A stretch of DNA of 64,000 nt. Origin: Heliopora coerulea. Taxonomy: Eukaryota > Cnidaria > Anthozoa > Scleralcyonacea > Helioporidae. Under the pieces are notes generated by a model that did not search any database, had not been told where the DNA came from, and worked only from the letters and a program-made list of their open reading frames with translations. The stretch lies in assembly GCA_030142905.1 (NCBI GenBank), contig JASJOG010000065.1:643501-707500 (forward strand). Direction: 5' to 3'. The translations under genes were made by a program, and so were the position numbers. Positions 1 to 13,000 of the stretch are shown here, in pieces; the first letter of the stretch is position 1, and every line of letters begins with the position of its first letter.

Positions 1-902
1 TCAAAAAAATTCCTGGTAGAGCATGTTACTGTCCTCTTAAAAAGGATGCCTTTGTGACTGATGAAATATTGACTGGTACTTGCCACTCGCTTTTGCACCA
101 CTCCACCTCTCAAATCTTTGATGTGCAGCCGCCAATTATTTTCGGTGATTAACTCATGAATGAGGATCTAACAATTTGGCGGATTGCTGGGGACATTTTT
201 GGCAAGCATCCGCAGTCCAGTTATATATTAAAGTCTATGACAATGAGGGGCAACTGCTAACATAAAAAGAATCACACGTTTTGCAACTGGTTCCGGTTGA
301 GTCCTAATCATAAATGCACAACTACGACACACTTTTAATTAATATAGACGCCATTTCTCGTGGTCGAGTGTAAATGCCCAATATTCAATAAAAAATGCAC
401 TGAAATCAACCTCCTTCCAGGACCTTTTTCCCTCTAGAGGTTACCAAGAATGCACATGCATTGGCCGATGGATTCTATAATCTGATCAAAATAGTCTGAT
501 TCTATAATCGTTTCAAAAATTACTTAATTCATTTTGAGTATAATTCATTCATCCAAATATAAATATCACGACATTTTCCTTCGTCTAAATCTTTGAATCC
601 CCGAACTATATTTGAAACTTGTTTATAACATTTGTGCAAGATATCCAAAGATGCAAGGTGCAGTTGTGGTAGCTCGCAACTCTTATGACGAATGTTTCAC
701 AGAACCAAGCTTTTAAAGAGCTGAACATATCTGATTGTTCATGTCAACAAAGAAGTACACACGAACGAACGATTACGACATTAAATTATCAAACCACAAC
801 ACCCAGAATCCCGAATGTCAGATTACCGCCCGAATGCAGGGCCATTTTCATCGACCTTCCGCAGCCGAGACAAAATCCTCAAAATGCTATGAAACTCGTT
901 AC
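1..902. other. DDX23 intron, left edge
   Basis: I searched both strands for the next DDX23 exon (the region before and at the Q motif) and saw none. No tRNA-like or TIR structure is recognisable. It is treated as intron 10. Confidence 0.6.
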
Positions 903-1039
903 CTTTACAAGATATGCCAAAATCTTCCTTGAAAATTCTCCAATCTCTTTCGGTCATTTCGTCCAGATCTTTATGAGTCCAGTGGCGATCATCATGAGCC
1001 TGTTTCTTTTCTTTATCGCGGATCCTATTCACGCGTGCT
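903..1039 (-). CDS. DDX23: DDX23 exon 10, last exon in the window
   Basis: This 137-nt exon has a TTTACAG acceptor and a GTAACG donor. It encodes [21 protein letters not shown], then [20 protein letters not shown] and GISCKG. This is the segment directly before the Q motif. One base of the next codon (expected Gly) remains at the donor. No continuing exon is visible in 1-902. Confidence 0.95.
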
Positions 1040-4000
1040 CTGTAAATAAAACAAAAAAGCGTGAAACCTCGACCATGCATCATTAAAAGAGAAAAAACAG
1101 AAAGAAAAAGATAACAACATATAAAAAAAAACCCCATGACAACTCTACCGTACTAAAAATTAAAATGTCTCCAAATGATAAGTAAAATTTCAGAATCATC
1201 CTTAGAGATACATGAACTGATTTTTTTTTTCATAACCTGACACTGCCGAAGTCAACTGAAAAATGTTGACTCGAGCGGGATTTGAACTCCACCTTCGGGA
1301 TACCAATCTCATGGATAAGCGTTAAGTTTTCGAGAGAATATCTCATGCACTTAAGTTGGATAGAAACTCACCTCCAATCCCTGTGGACGCAATAGCCCTA
1401 CAGGTAGAGCGGCCGACCGGTATGCTGAAGATGCGAGTTCAAATCCCGCTCGAGTCAACATTTTTCAATTGACTTCGGCGGTGTCAGATTATCGTGACAA
1501 CAAAAAAAATTCTGGTAAGTGAAATGTAAGTGCACGAATGGTAAGGACAAGCCAACAAAACAGTAAACAAGCATAGCTGTTCTGAGATCTGTCGAAGATA
1601 TTGAGTAAAACCTTTTACTTCTATCAAAGAACCAATCGTCTCATTTAGCCACTTGGGAAATTAATCAGCCACGTTTTCATCATAACTTCTGTATTACGAT
1701 CACTCACATTACATGCAGCTTTGTAACAGAAACATGGCCTAATTTTTGATTTATACCAGTATAGGTTCAGTTCCAGTAACAAAATGTGTCACCTTGAACT
1801 TCAAAAAAACCACTTAATTTTCGACAGCCATGGAAGGAAGAATCGTTGACTAGGGGATTTCATCGCGTTCACCTCTGAATAGTACACCAAAGTATCTTAC
1901 TAGTTGTGGTGATCATTATGAAACTTCAAATCCATTCTTATGTGTAAATCGATGGATAACTCATGACGTACTGGTGGACTAGAGTTTGACAACTTGGGCA
2001 TGGACAAAGAGAGACTTTGTGACTTGACTGCAAATCTCACAACGGACAACACAAGCTAGGACGACGACAGCGACAAACATACAACTAAAACTTTACAATT
2101 GATCAGAAAGCTTGGATCACTCAAGTCGTACGAGTTACTTGATGTTTGGTTTTCAACCTCTAAAAATCTTAAAAGTATCTGAAGGGATTCTTTTCAATAG
2201 TTCTGACGTTAAATTCAACGAACCACTACGGCGGTCTAAGAGTTAATGACGTTAATGACGTATAGAAAGCTCCAAGCGACTACATATAGAAATTATTTAT
2301 TCTTATATTACATCTTATCATCTTAACAATTTTTTATTGTACAATTACGACGAAGGCCGTCGTCTATGACGTTCCCGTCGTGTTGTTTAATATTCCCAGT
2401 CATGAACTGTACGTCACAGGAATAAAAAATGTCGAATAATGATTTGAGCTTACGTTTCTTGATCTTTTTCAGCTTGAGTTCTTCTCTCCTCCAACAACTC
2501 GGCGTAAAAACGACTTTGCTTTTTCTGACTCTGAGAAAAACAAATAAATTAGGATATTTCCATTAATATAACAAACTAGGAAGATCGAAAATCCTCGATC
2601 AGTCAGGTAACTTGGATCTCATCCACGCGTTATTATGCATGTAACAAGAAAACGTGTATTTTAGCAGCAGTATGCAAGATTCTGCCAATAAGAAGGACCA
2701 CTGATCGCTGTATAACACAAAACGGCATTTGAAATTCTCGAATGTGGTTTATTCCATGATTCGAAGCCCATTCACGAAAGTCCTTTACTCGATGCAATTG
2801 TGGTCGTTTCGCTTCTAGAATAAAAACTATACCTCGCAAAAACCACCACAAACGCCAACTACAGTTATCGTTATATTTATTGTAACGGAAACTAATTCTG
2901 AACAAATGAGACATTGAATCCATTCACCAGTTTTTATGGTGCGTTCTTGAGTACTCAAACTGGAAAAATCCACCCCGCTCTCCAGATGACGAATACCACA
3001 TCTCTTGAAATTATTTCTCAAATTCTACGCCGTTATTCTTCCCAAGCCCTCATTGTTGAATGTCAACTCGCCATCATCGGATGTCATACTAACACTACAC
3101 TGTGGTCTCACAAGTTCCATTAAAGTGTCATTCCAAATGCTACTTTCTCATTATATAATACTCTATCTGCCAATTTTTTCGTAACCTGTTCAACGCAGTT
3201 TTCTATTTACATCTGTATCAATAACAGCTAACGTAATAAATCCATACAAATATTTTCAATGGACAATGGATGGAGACACCATTGAGGTCGAATGGTTTGC
3301 ATTTTCAGCCCTATTGCAAAATCGCTTGGTTCGAATCTCATGAGGTGTATTTTTTATTTTATTATTTACTTCGTTAGGCTAAGCATAAGGGTCAGCGGAC
3401 TATGCAAGGGTCTTACTACATGTCACAAGATAAGCAATTAACTGTCGTTGCCGAAAGATTTACAAAAATAAACTTCTGTTCTGCCTCATTCATGACCTGT
3501 CACAACTTCGTTGACCACTGGCTTACCCCAACGGCTTAATTTTCTCTTCTCAACCTCAATTACGCCCGTCGTTGTCCATTGTCCTTCCCACCTAACCAGA
3601 TGTCATAGTTTGGCTACGTTTGCACTATACATCTGGTGACACACGTCTTAAGAAAAGAAATGTCTGAAGTATTATTCGTCCGTTAGATTTCCATACTCGA
3701 TTCTACGCAGTTTCCAGTGCAAGTGTGTACTTGAGTGGGTGTGTGTGTGTGTGTGTTATCTGAAGAACCCAAACCTGTTTTTACTAAACGTATGAAGAGT
3801 TGTTTGTCCCTCGAGTAGGTGTGCTGCTGTCTACAAAGATTATTGAATAGAATGAGTAGTCCACACGGTGGTTGACTAATTTTATCACACCTTCAGGAGC
3901 CATTTACTCACCTTGATATCAATTCCGCCGATGTGTCCACGTCCAAAGAGCTGAATGGAGTGTTTCTCTTTATATCTTTAAATTAGAAAGCAAAATTTAA

Positions 4001-7000
4001 TTAGAACCTGTGTCTCATGTTCACTGATCATCCCTTGTACCTTAGTGGATCCTAGCAGAGGCCAATCAGCGCTTCCTTCCCTCTTTATATGGATCAAATG
4101 ACAAAGAAATATGTTCATGTGAAGTGTTGTAATTAAAATTAAAACTGATGAAATAACACGATATACGTCCAGCACTGCATACAGAAATATATGACTTTGC
4201 GGCAACGTTGAATACCTCAGTACAATCAGAATTTTGTCTGATCAACGCCTGACCATTTTATTCATCACGGTTACGGATGAACAGCGTCAACATTGAAAGT
4301 TTGTTATGCATCAAATATTTTTAATGCGGTTGAATTCCGCTTATAAGTTGGAATTCACATTCGTACCCTATAGAGTTGAGATCTAGAAACTGATCCGTTT
4401 CCAGATCACCAGTGCGTTCTTCAGGGTTTCAAGTAAATTACTAAACGACATGCGATTGATACTCACATCGGATTGTAGTCAACAGATGTATCTTCGTTTA
4501 CATCCCAATCGAACACAAACTTTTTGTCCGTTAACCGTCGCACTTTTCGTTTTTTCTTCATAATACCCAAGTACCTCGCCTATCAAAAATATCAGAAAGG
4601 ACTTGCAATTGTACTTGACAAAACGATTCAAAGAAATGACAACAATCTGCTGGTTAAAGTTTACTTGGTTCGCCTTAATAGGACAATAAGTTAAAACCGT
4701 CTAAAAAAAGCTTGTTAACTTGTTTCATGTGAATGTAAACTGTATGCCTGACTCATGGAGCATGTACCTTAATGGCTTCTTTCTCCTTCTGGACGTCGAC
4801 ATTGTTCTACAACGAGAAGATAGATATGAAAAGAAAAATTCGCTATGTTTAAGAAAAGATATAAGCAAACGGGTCAAGCATCAACTGTTCACCCCTCGGC
4901 GACAGTAAAACCTGTAAAACTCTCTCATACACACGACCCGCCAACTATCCGCGTCCTCCCTCTCTTTCTACTTTTGCAATAATATCACCTAAGTGAAGTA
5001 GATGAACGATCTTCAAGCTCGATACTCAGAAAATGATATCTGAGCCCCAGACGGGGATCGAACCCGCAACCTTCTGATGACCGGTTAGACGCTCTAACCA
5101 TTGAGCTACCGAGACTCAGATGGCGAGCTAAGTTGCAAATTCGATATATATATGCGCGACCTAAAACATCAAATATCACCTAAGGAGCAAACTATTGTAT
5201 GTGACTACCTGGAGCCTTAGAATAAGCTTAATGTTTATTTAAGACGGTTTGGCAATTACTGATTATTCGTAATTTATGAGTGAGATCCAGCGAGCTCGAT
5301 TTATATATCTGGAATGCTCACTCCCAAGCATTTCCCAGGCAAAATGGCCGTCCATGGAAGATAATTTTGCACGTCAGTTTCAGTCCTCTTCACGCACTTG
5401 TACGTCAGTTCCAGTCCTTTGCATGACTTTAATCTTCAGTTTTTGTTTGGTTCGGCTTCGAAAAAATTTCCAACCATGAAAAAAGTGTACAGACGAAACA
5501 TTACTGGACCAATTTTACATTATCGAGTATTTAAAAGGATTCATCATTGCCGTGTGGCCTAACAAGTGTACTAAATAGTCTGAATACGGTAAACTAACTG
5601 TAAAACTAGGACAAGCACTTATTAGTTTCCAACAGTAATTTTTCGAGGCCGTTTTGTCAGGTTTCTCGTTAGTTCGGTAATTTATTTTAGTGAAAATAAA
5701 TGACCTGTAATTTGTTTTGACTTTGTGGAAATATAATTGAAATTCTCAAACTTGTTTCTGTCTTTCAAAGAAATATTTTGTGTGTATCTTCAAAGAAAAC
5801 TCTTCAGAAAAGTGTAAAAAGTCGCGTGGGAGATTAAAACTGACGTACAAAATTGCCCTCCATAGTCGGCCACCTTGGCTTCACATTTCATTGGTCAGTT
5901 AGCATTCCAGATATGGAAATCGAGTTCATTGGACCAAGTTGATAAATAGGGCAACCACAGGCTCAACTGACCGAAACTCTGCCGTAAACCTAAACCTAAT
6001 TGTAACTTTTTCCCAGCGGGAGCTCCCCGTTAGAGGAGCAAAATCGCCTGGCGTTAGTCCGAGTAAAATACGCAATTGTGCTTACAAAGGAGCACAGTGA
6101 ATCCCAAGTCTTATGTCAGCAAGGAGCAGTGGATTGCGATCAAGCTGGAGTAATTTAGCGTCAACCTTAAGCTCAAGATTGCGATTAGGATTAATGCAGC
6201 AGATTCAAGTATTTGCGCTTTTTTAATCTATTTTTAATCGGTTTTTAACACTTTTTTTCAAATGGTTGTATAGGTCCAAAAGCTGGTTCAAAATTTACTG
6301 AGTTGGATAAGATTTGATATTTCATATCAAAGTATGAAAGTAACATTCCACCAAACTGTATGTGAAAAAACTGAATTAAAGGCGCAAATACAGGAGACAT
6401 ACACTAATGCGAAAGCAAAAGGATAAACGGGTTGAGAAAGCGAAATTCGAAAAAGGTACTTAAGACAGACACACAAGATTTGATCCGAAGAAATAAAACA
6501 GAAACGCCAAGAAAAACGTAGAGTACAAAATGTAAGTGATGAACTCTCGGTTGTCAGGTAGAAACCCAAGCACAAAGTTACATAAGTAAGTGCAAAATAC
6601 ACGCAAGGCCGGCCCCAGAAAATTTAGCCGAGGGCCACAAGCTCGAATTTGCCGATCACCGAATTAACTTATCAATGCTTCCCCCCCCCCCCCCCCCCCA
6701 AGTCCATCTCGATTCGAGACTGACAGAGGGGTGCAATAAACCCAAGAAACATAATTTACCTGCTGAATTAGAAAACTCAAGTATTCATTCACTTGCCAAG
6801 GAAAATTAAACCCAGTAGATCATAAAACCATAAAACTGTCAATTAAACTTTTCCTGCAGCAGTACGATCGGAATTTGCCGACTGATATCCCGCCGCTGTC
6901 GCCTGGAACTGACAGGGGCGTAGTTAACCCATTTTAATTGAGGGGGTGCCCAGCTTAATTTGCTCAAATATTGTATCCTTTCAAAAATTGTCCGAATGTC

Positions 7001-10000
7001 AATTTGATGCGCAATCAGGTCATGTACGCTATACTACAAACGTAAATTAAATACAAACCAGTAACCAAAAGGGATTTTGACCAGCCTTACCGGCTAAACC
7101 AAATTTTGCCCCAACTACTGTCTATTTTGGCCCAAATTTTCTGGTTTTTGAAAATCTTTGGGGGTGTCACACATCCCCACACATCCCCATAAATTACGCC
7201 CCTGGGGGCTGATTGTTTCTTGAGGATGTCACACACCACAGCCCTCGTAGCGCCGGACTTGAACGCATGCACTAAGAACTATACCAACACCGACACCTAC
7301 ATCCCCCAAAACAATAAAGACAATAATAAGAATAAAAGACAACTAATACCCACAAATGCAGTTTGTCTGCAATACAGTTTATGGAAACACACAAAACAAT
7401 TCCCTAAACAACATCTGTTGTTTGTTCTCGAACAAACGGAAAATGGCCTGGAGAAAAACAATTTGCCCCCCAATTTACCCAAAATTGTGGCTTTCAAATT
7501 GATTTCAATATTTGGCCTCTACGCTCTCTCTTGTTTTATATGTCCATGCGTTACATCAAATGCAATTGAGGATTGGATACACCCTCACTTGGGCAAATAA
7601 GGTTGTTAGAAAATACCATGGTTTGGCGTTTGTTACAAACAGTAAAATAAAGTACTTTTGCGAATGGTGGCATTTTCAATTTGGTCGATTAGCTAATGCT
7701 TTAGAACAGTCGTTTTGAATATACACATTAATAACTTCCCGGTAAGTTAAGTCGTCAATCTTTTCACTCTGGCTAACGCCACAAGATTTTGATTGTCAAG
7801 GAGAGACATCCTGCTGGAAAAGAGTTATAACGATCTCCACTATTTCCCAGTACATGTAAATTAATATAGAACAATTATTCACCGAAGTGGAAGTCAATAG
7901 TGGTGGATATTTACCGTGGAATACAGTATAATAGTGGTAGATTCGTTTTAGCATATACTTCGCGCAACTGTTTTCACATATTTTTTTTTTAATTTTTGAA
8001 ATAATTTTGCCGAACTCAATCGGGTTGTCACCCACTCGTCATTTGTAAACAAAACATTTTCAATTGATCCAGAGTGCATTTATCGTTAAAAAGTAAAACT
8101 ACTTATCTTTAAATACTCCAATGCAAAATTTAGTTGCTTTTTTGGTATTGTAAGGCACGGCGACTTAAAAAAAAGTTCGTTTACTTAAAAAAAGTTCGCC
8201 CGTAACTTAAACAAAACGGGACACCTTGTTTTGCTCGGAGTTGAATAGTGCAGTATATTCCGTTATGGGGAAACCAATCAGATGCGCAAAAAACACTATT
8301 CACCCGCAAGTTATATGCTAAAGATATATAAATTATAAAACTCATTCAAGAATTCATGAGGAATATAAAAAGGAAAATCCTAACCGTGTCGTGTCATTAT
8401 ATGCGATAAAGATACGGTTACTTTTTCTCCTCAAATTCTCCTCATTTTTTCTCGGCTTAGAAAATATGAATTTCCAAACTTTATTTGCAAATCAGCGTAT
8501 AAAAAAGTTCGTTTCTGAAGTCATTTAAAAAAACTGACATTACGTGCTTGGTCGGGTTTAAACGAATTGAAACGTTTCACACCGACGAACGGCCATTGGT
8601 CGGAACGTCAGTTTCATGACTACCAAGTTTCGGCAGTTCTTGCACCATTTTGGCTTTTGACACATATTTTTCGGCAGGATCAGTTCTCTTCCAGATTGTC
8701 CAACCATTCTGATTTTGCTTAAAAATCCCAAATTCCGACCGATATGCCGTAGGGATAGGAAAAATCCGGATTTGACACCTGCTTCAAGGAACAAGAAGCC
8801 TGGGAAGATATTTTCGTCAGATTCTAATAGTGCAGATATCCTTCGGAAACTCGGTTAAAAATGGCGCCATTGGTAAACAAGTAGACGAAATAAACAGGAC
8901 GTAAGTTAGACTGGTTGCCTTTTAATAAGTCAGTAAAACCCGATTTGTCGAATCTTCGTCCAGATGAACATGTCTCAGTCTCAGTAATTACGATACTTTG
9001 TCTTTCACTACAATAGCATCTTTTATAAAAAAAAAAAAAAAACAAAAAAAAAACGATGTTGTCTGGGATTGCTAAAAATGGTGTTTCAAGACATCAAGAT
9101 TACAAAATTTTCTGGGGGCGCATGCCCCCCAGACCCCCAAGAAAAATCCCGTTTAGCGAGGTCCTCAGGTTGGACAGTCTAGTCTTGTATTTTTTTACTC
9201 TGGCTTACGTCACATGTCTCCCTTTAACTAGTAATTTTACTGGTCAAGGGCAGACATACCGCGAGAAAAGGGTTGAAATACTAGTCATACAGAAGCTTCT
9301 CTAAGTCTCCGTAATGCTATTTTTGGGAAATCAATCCCCTCCTCCTGACAGAAACTCGGCCGTATTTTGTTACCTCATCCTGTTCAGCTCTTCGATTTCG
9401 TCGATCTCGTCTCTCTCTTTCATATTCACTTTCTGTAAAAATTGTAGGTAGCAAATTTCGCGTAAGTACATTAAAACAAAAACATTTCAGACCCAATTGC
9501 CAACAAGTAACACAGGTTATTATATAGCTGTGGCAGCGATTGGTCCGAATACGGAAACCCTGCAAACTGATTGGTTCAAAAGCAGTCGGATATTTCCCGT
9601 ATTGCCAGTTCAGGGGGGAAATATAAAAAAGCCTTACTTGGGTCGAATAAAAGTTAAAAGTTTTGACAACATGTGATGGAAAATGTATTACAAGCAATCA
9701 GAAAAGGAAAAGTAATCATGTAGAGTGAAGTTGGTGAAGAAAATCCACATCAAACGACGATAGAATTGCAAGTGTTTATTTAACATTCGCTACCGTAGCA
9801 CTTGTCAATTATATTTCAGTAAAGCCATTTAATAAACTACTTATTGACCTCGCTTGTTCTGTCTGTACGAGTGAAATATCGGATCTCTGTTTTAAAAACA
9901 TCGGTCCGATATCTCACTAGTACAGACCCCACGCTCGGTCAATAAGTAGTAATTACTAGCGAGATATAAAAACATTCTGCAGATGGCACACACCTCTGGC

Positions 10001-13000
10001 TACTTCTGCCTCCTTCTGAAATTGTTCCCTGAGTTTACGCTCCTCCTGAAAGGGAATAACATTAAGACAGATTTATTGGTGGATTATCTAAATGAAATAA
10101 TCACGGTATTTGTATTAATTTTTTTTAATTGTATTTAATCATCATTATACACGGTAACTTATCAACTATCTACACAAAGAAGTTTATTTTCATAAGGACG
10201 TATAAATTAAAAAACTATAGAACTATTGTATTGCACTGAAATATGGAATTTCAACTTACAATTACTACTTATTACTATACTAATACAGTCTACTATCTTG
10301 CAAGAATGGTATGTTTAAACTATAATTGTGCATTCCATGCCTTGGCACTAACGTAGTTCAAACTTCTTTTTGTATTATTAGTTTTTTGCTTTTTTGGCAT
10401 TTAGTAAAATAGAGTACGACATCTTTTTGATAAATCTGTCCTCTTAATAATCCTAAACTCACTTGTATTCAGTACACTTTTTTATTGTTCTACTGTATGG
10501 TGTGGCACTACTAGAAGAAATGTTAGTAAACTTCAACAGGTTCAGAATTTTGCCGCTCGTATTATTACTGGATTGCGGAAGTATGATCATATTTCGCCAG
10601 CCCTAAAAGACCTTGGTTGGCCGTCAGTTAAGGATCTATTTATACATCGAGACCTCATTACGATGTACAAATGCCTTAATGGTTTAGTTCCTAATTATCT
10701 TAGCAGGAATATTATTCGGCGGTTTGATATTCATGGCATCTCTACAAGACATTCTAATGGTATCAATTTAAGTAAGTGTATAACATCTCTCGCCCAACGT
10801 TCCTTTTTCTATCGTGCTGCAAAACGATGGAATGAGCTAGACTCTGATATAAGAAATTCCACTTCTTTAAGCTTATTTAAGAAGGTTGTGAAAAACTTAC
10901 GATTTTTATGACGTTTTACTTTTAATTGTTGTTAGTTTTGTTTTTTATGTATGTTTGTAATTTAAACTAGTCAATAAGTTGTAATTTAAATTAGGTTTAA
11001 TGCCAAACTTTGTAAATTTGTTCTGAAAAACCCTTTTGGGAGTAACTAATAAATTGTACTGTATTGTATTGTATTGCTTTGACAATAGCATTTTGTTTGT
11101 AATTTGTAATTTGTAACTTAATTGCTTCACCGTCATAGTACAAAGCAGGAATTAAGTAAATACAATAAAATATATATATAAATAAATAATATATAAACAA
11201 ACATTACTAAAACTAGAGGACGGTAGGGTAACCGCAACAGCGTAAGCCAATTACTGCAGGCCCAGATTTGTAAAGCTTTATGATAAACTCATGTATTATA
11301 TTAATAAAACCTAAAAACAAAAGGTAATTGGATATTTAAGACTACGCGTTATGTTACATTTACAGCAAATGGTTTTAAAAGTCCTAGGATTGTCAGGGTC
11401 ATAAGTTGCTTCAAGCGAAGCGTGGTAATAGCTTTTAAGAACAGATTTAAAAGAGTTCAGGTTGTTCCCGCTGAAGTCGTTCTCACAAGCCAATGCATTC
11501 CACGTTCTAATGGCACGAAGAAAGAATGATCTTTGATACGCTGATGTCTTACATTTGGGTACATTATACATGATTGCAGAATTAGCAAAGGATCTAGTGT
11601 ACCTACCAGGTCTACGAACACTAGGTATAAGGCTAGATTTAACCTCTACAAGGCCACGTGTAATCATAAACAATAGCACAAGATCTAAAAATTCGTGCCA
11701 ATAACAAATTGGAATTAGTGACAATGATTTTAGTCTAGACGCATAACTGACCATGGTAGAGAAGGGCAAATTAAGAATAAATTTTGTTGCACGCCTCTGG
11801 ACTAGTTCCAATCGCTGCATAAGATCAACGGCTTGTGGAGACCAGATCTGGGTAGCGTATCCCAGATGAGGGCGCACCAGTGTTAAATATATGGTCCGTC
11901 TAATAGAGTCACCTCGGATAGATCGAGAGTTTCTTCTAATGTAGCCTAAGGCCTTGTTAGCACGATATACTTGGTGATATACTTGCAATTTCCATGAAAG
12001 ATCAGCAGTCACCAGCACACCAATGTCCCGTTCACTGTAAACAGAGTCTAACTCCACGCCATTTATCATATATTTATCAACGACCAGCTTGGTCTTACGC
12101 GTTATTGACTGAGATCTACATTTCGTTTCATTAAACGTTAAATCTGAATGCAGTGACCAGGTGACTAAGTTCGAAACGTCAGTCTGGAGGGCGTGGGTGT
12201 CGTCAGGTGATCTAATCGATTTGAACACTTTTGTATCGTCAGCAAACATGCTGACACAGCTCGAGCTTACTATATCAGGCAGATCATTCACATATATCAA
12301 AAATAGTGCGGGACCTAGTATAGAGCCCTGGGGCACTCCTAATGTAACGGGTAACGTGTTCGAAGTTGCTCCAAGGACAGTTACTCGTTGCTTACGGTCC
12401 GTTAGATAACACCGGATTCATTTCAATAACTTTCCACCGAAGTCGAAATTCCGAAGCTTCTGAACTAGCAACTTATGGCCCACTCGATCAAATGCTTTAC
12501 TCATGTCTATGCATATCATATCGACCTGCCCGCCATGATCCAGAGTAGATTGTATGTATTCTAAAACTTCAATGAGGTTAGTAATACATTGTTGTTACTT
12601 CTACGGTTGTACATTTCTCTGTTTGCTAAGTAAACATTTTTATATAGGGTCGTAAAAGCGCCGCTATTCAGATAAACTTCACGCAGGCGACAGTTTTTTT
12701 AATTGTAGACATGTTTCGGCAAACTTATGCCATCTTCAGTACCATTGATTATGGATATTTACAGTATTATTTATACGCCAACCTAATTAAAATACAAGGT
12801 ATAACGCATCTAATAGATGCTTCAAAATTGTATAGACTCTGCTAATTCTGTCACTTCTCTTAAACTTAAAGACGCTCTACATATTAAGAAAATCAGACTT
12901 GAACTTAATATTCAAGTCCATCATTTGAATACAATTTTTAGTCTAAAACACTCACCCAATCTAATTATTTTTATCTTCCGTTTGTAACTCAATCGTCTGT

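Noticed and set aside
1..902. DDX23 Q-motif exon inside the window
   Set aside because: No segment encoding the expected GKIPNP or PTPIQ-type block with splice sites was found on the minus strand.
5044..5115. Working tRNA gene (nominal anticodon GGT, Thr)
   Set aside because: C at position 33, a mismatch in the anticodon stem, and three repeats of the same sequence with shared non-tRNA flanks point to a tRNA-derived repeat.
12161..12548. Plus-strand frames over the LINE
   Set aside because: Antisense shadows of the reverse transcriptase read on the minus strand.
12597..12760. 5' extension of the CR1-like LINE
   Set aside because: The frame stops near 12597 and the sequence beyond carries the CTGAAGATGGC motif seen beside a Penelope relic, so it probably belongs to another element.
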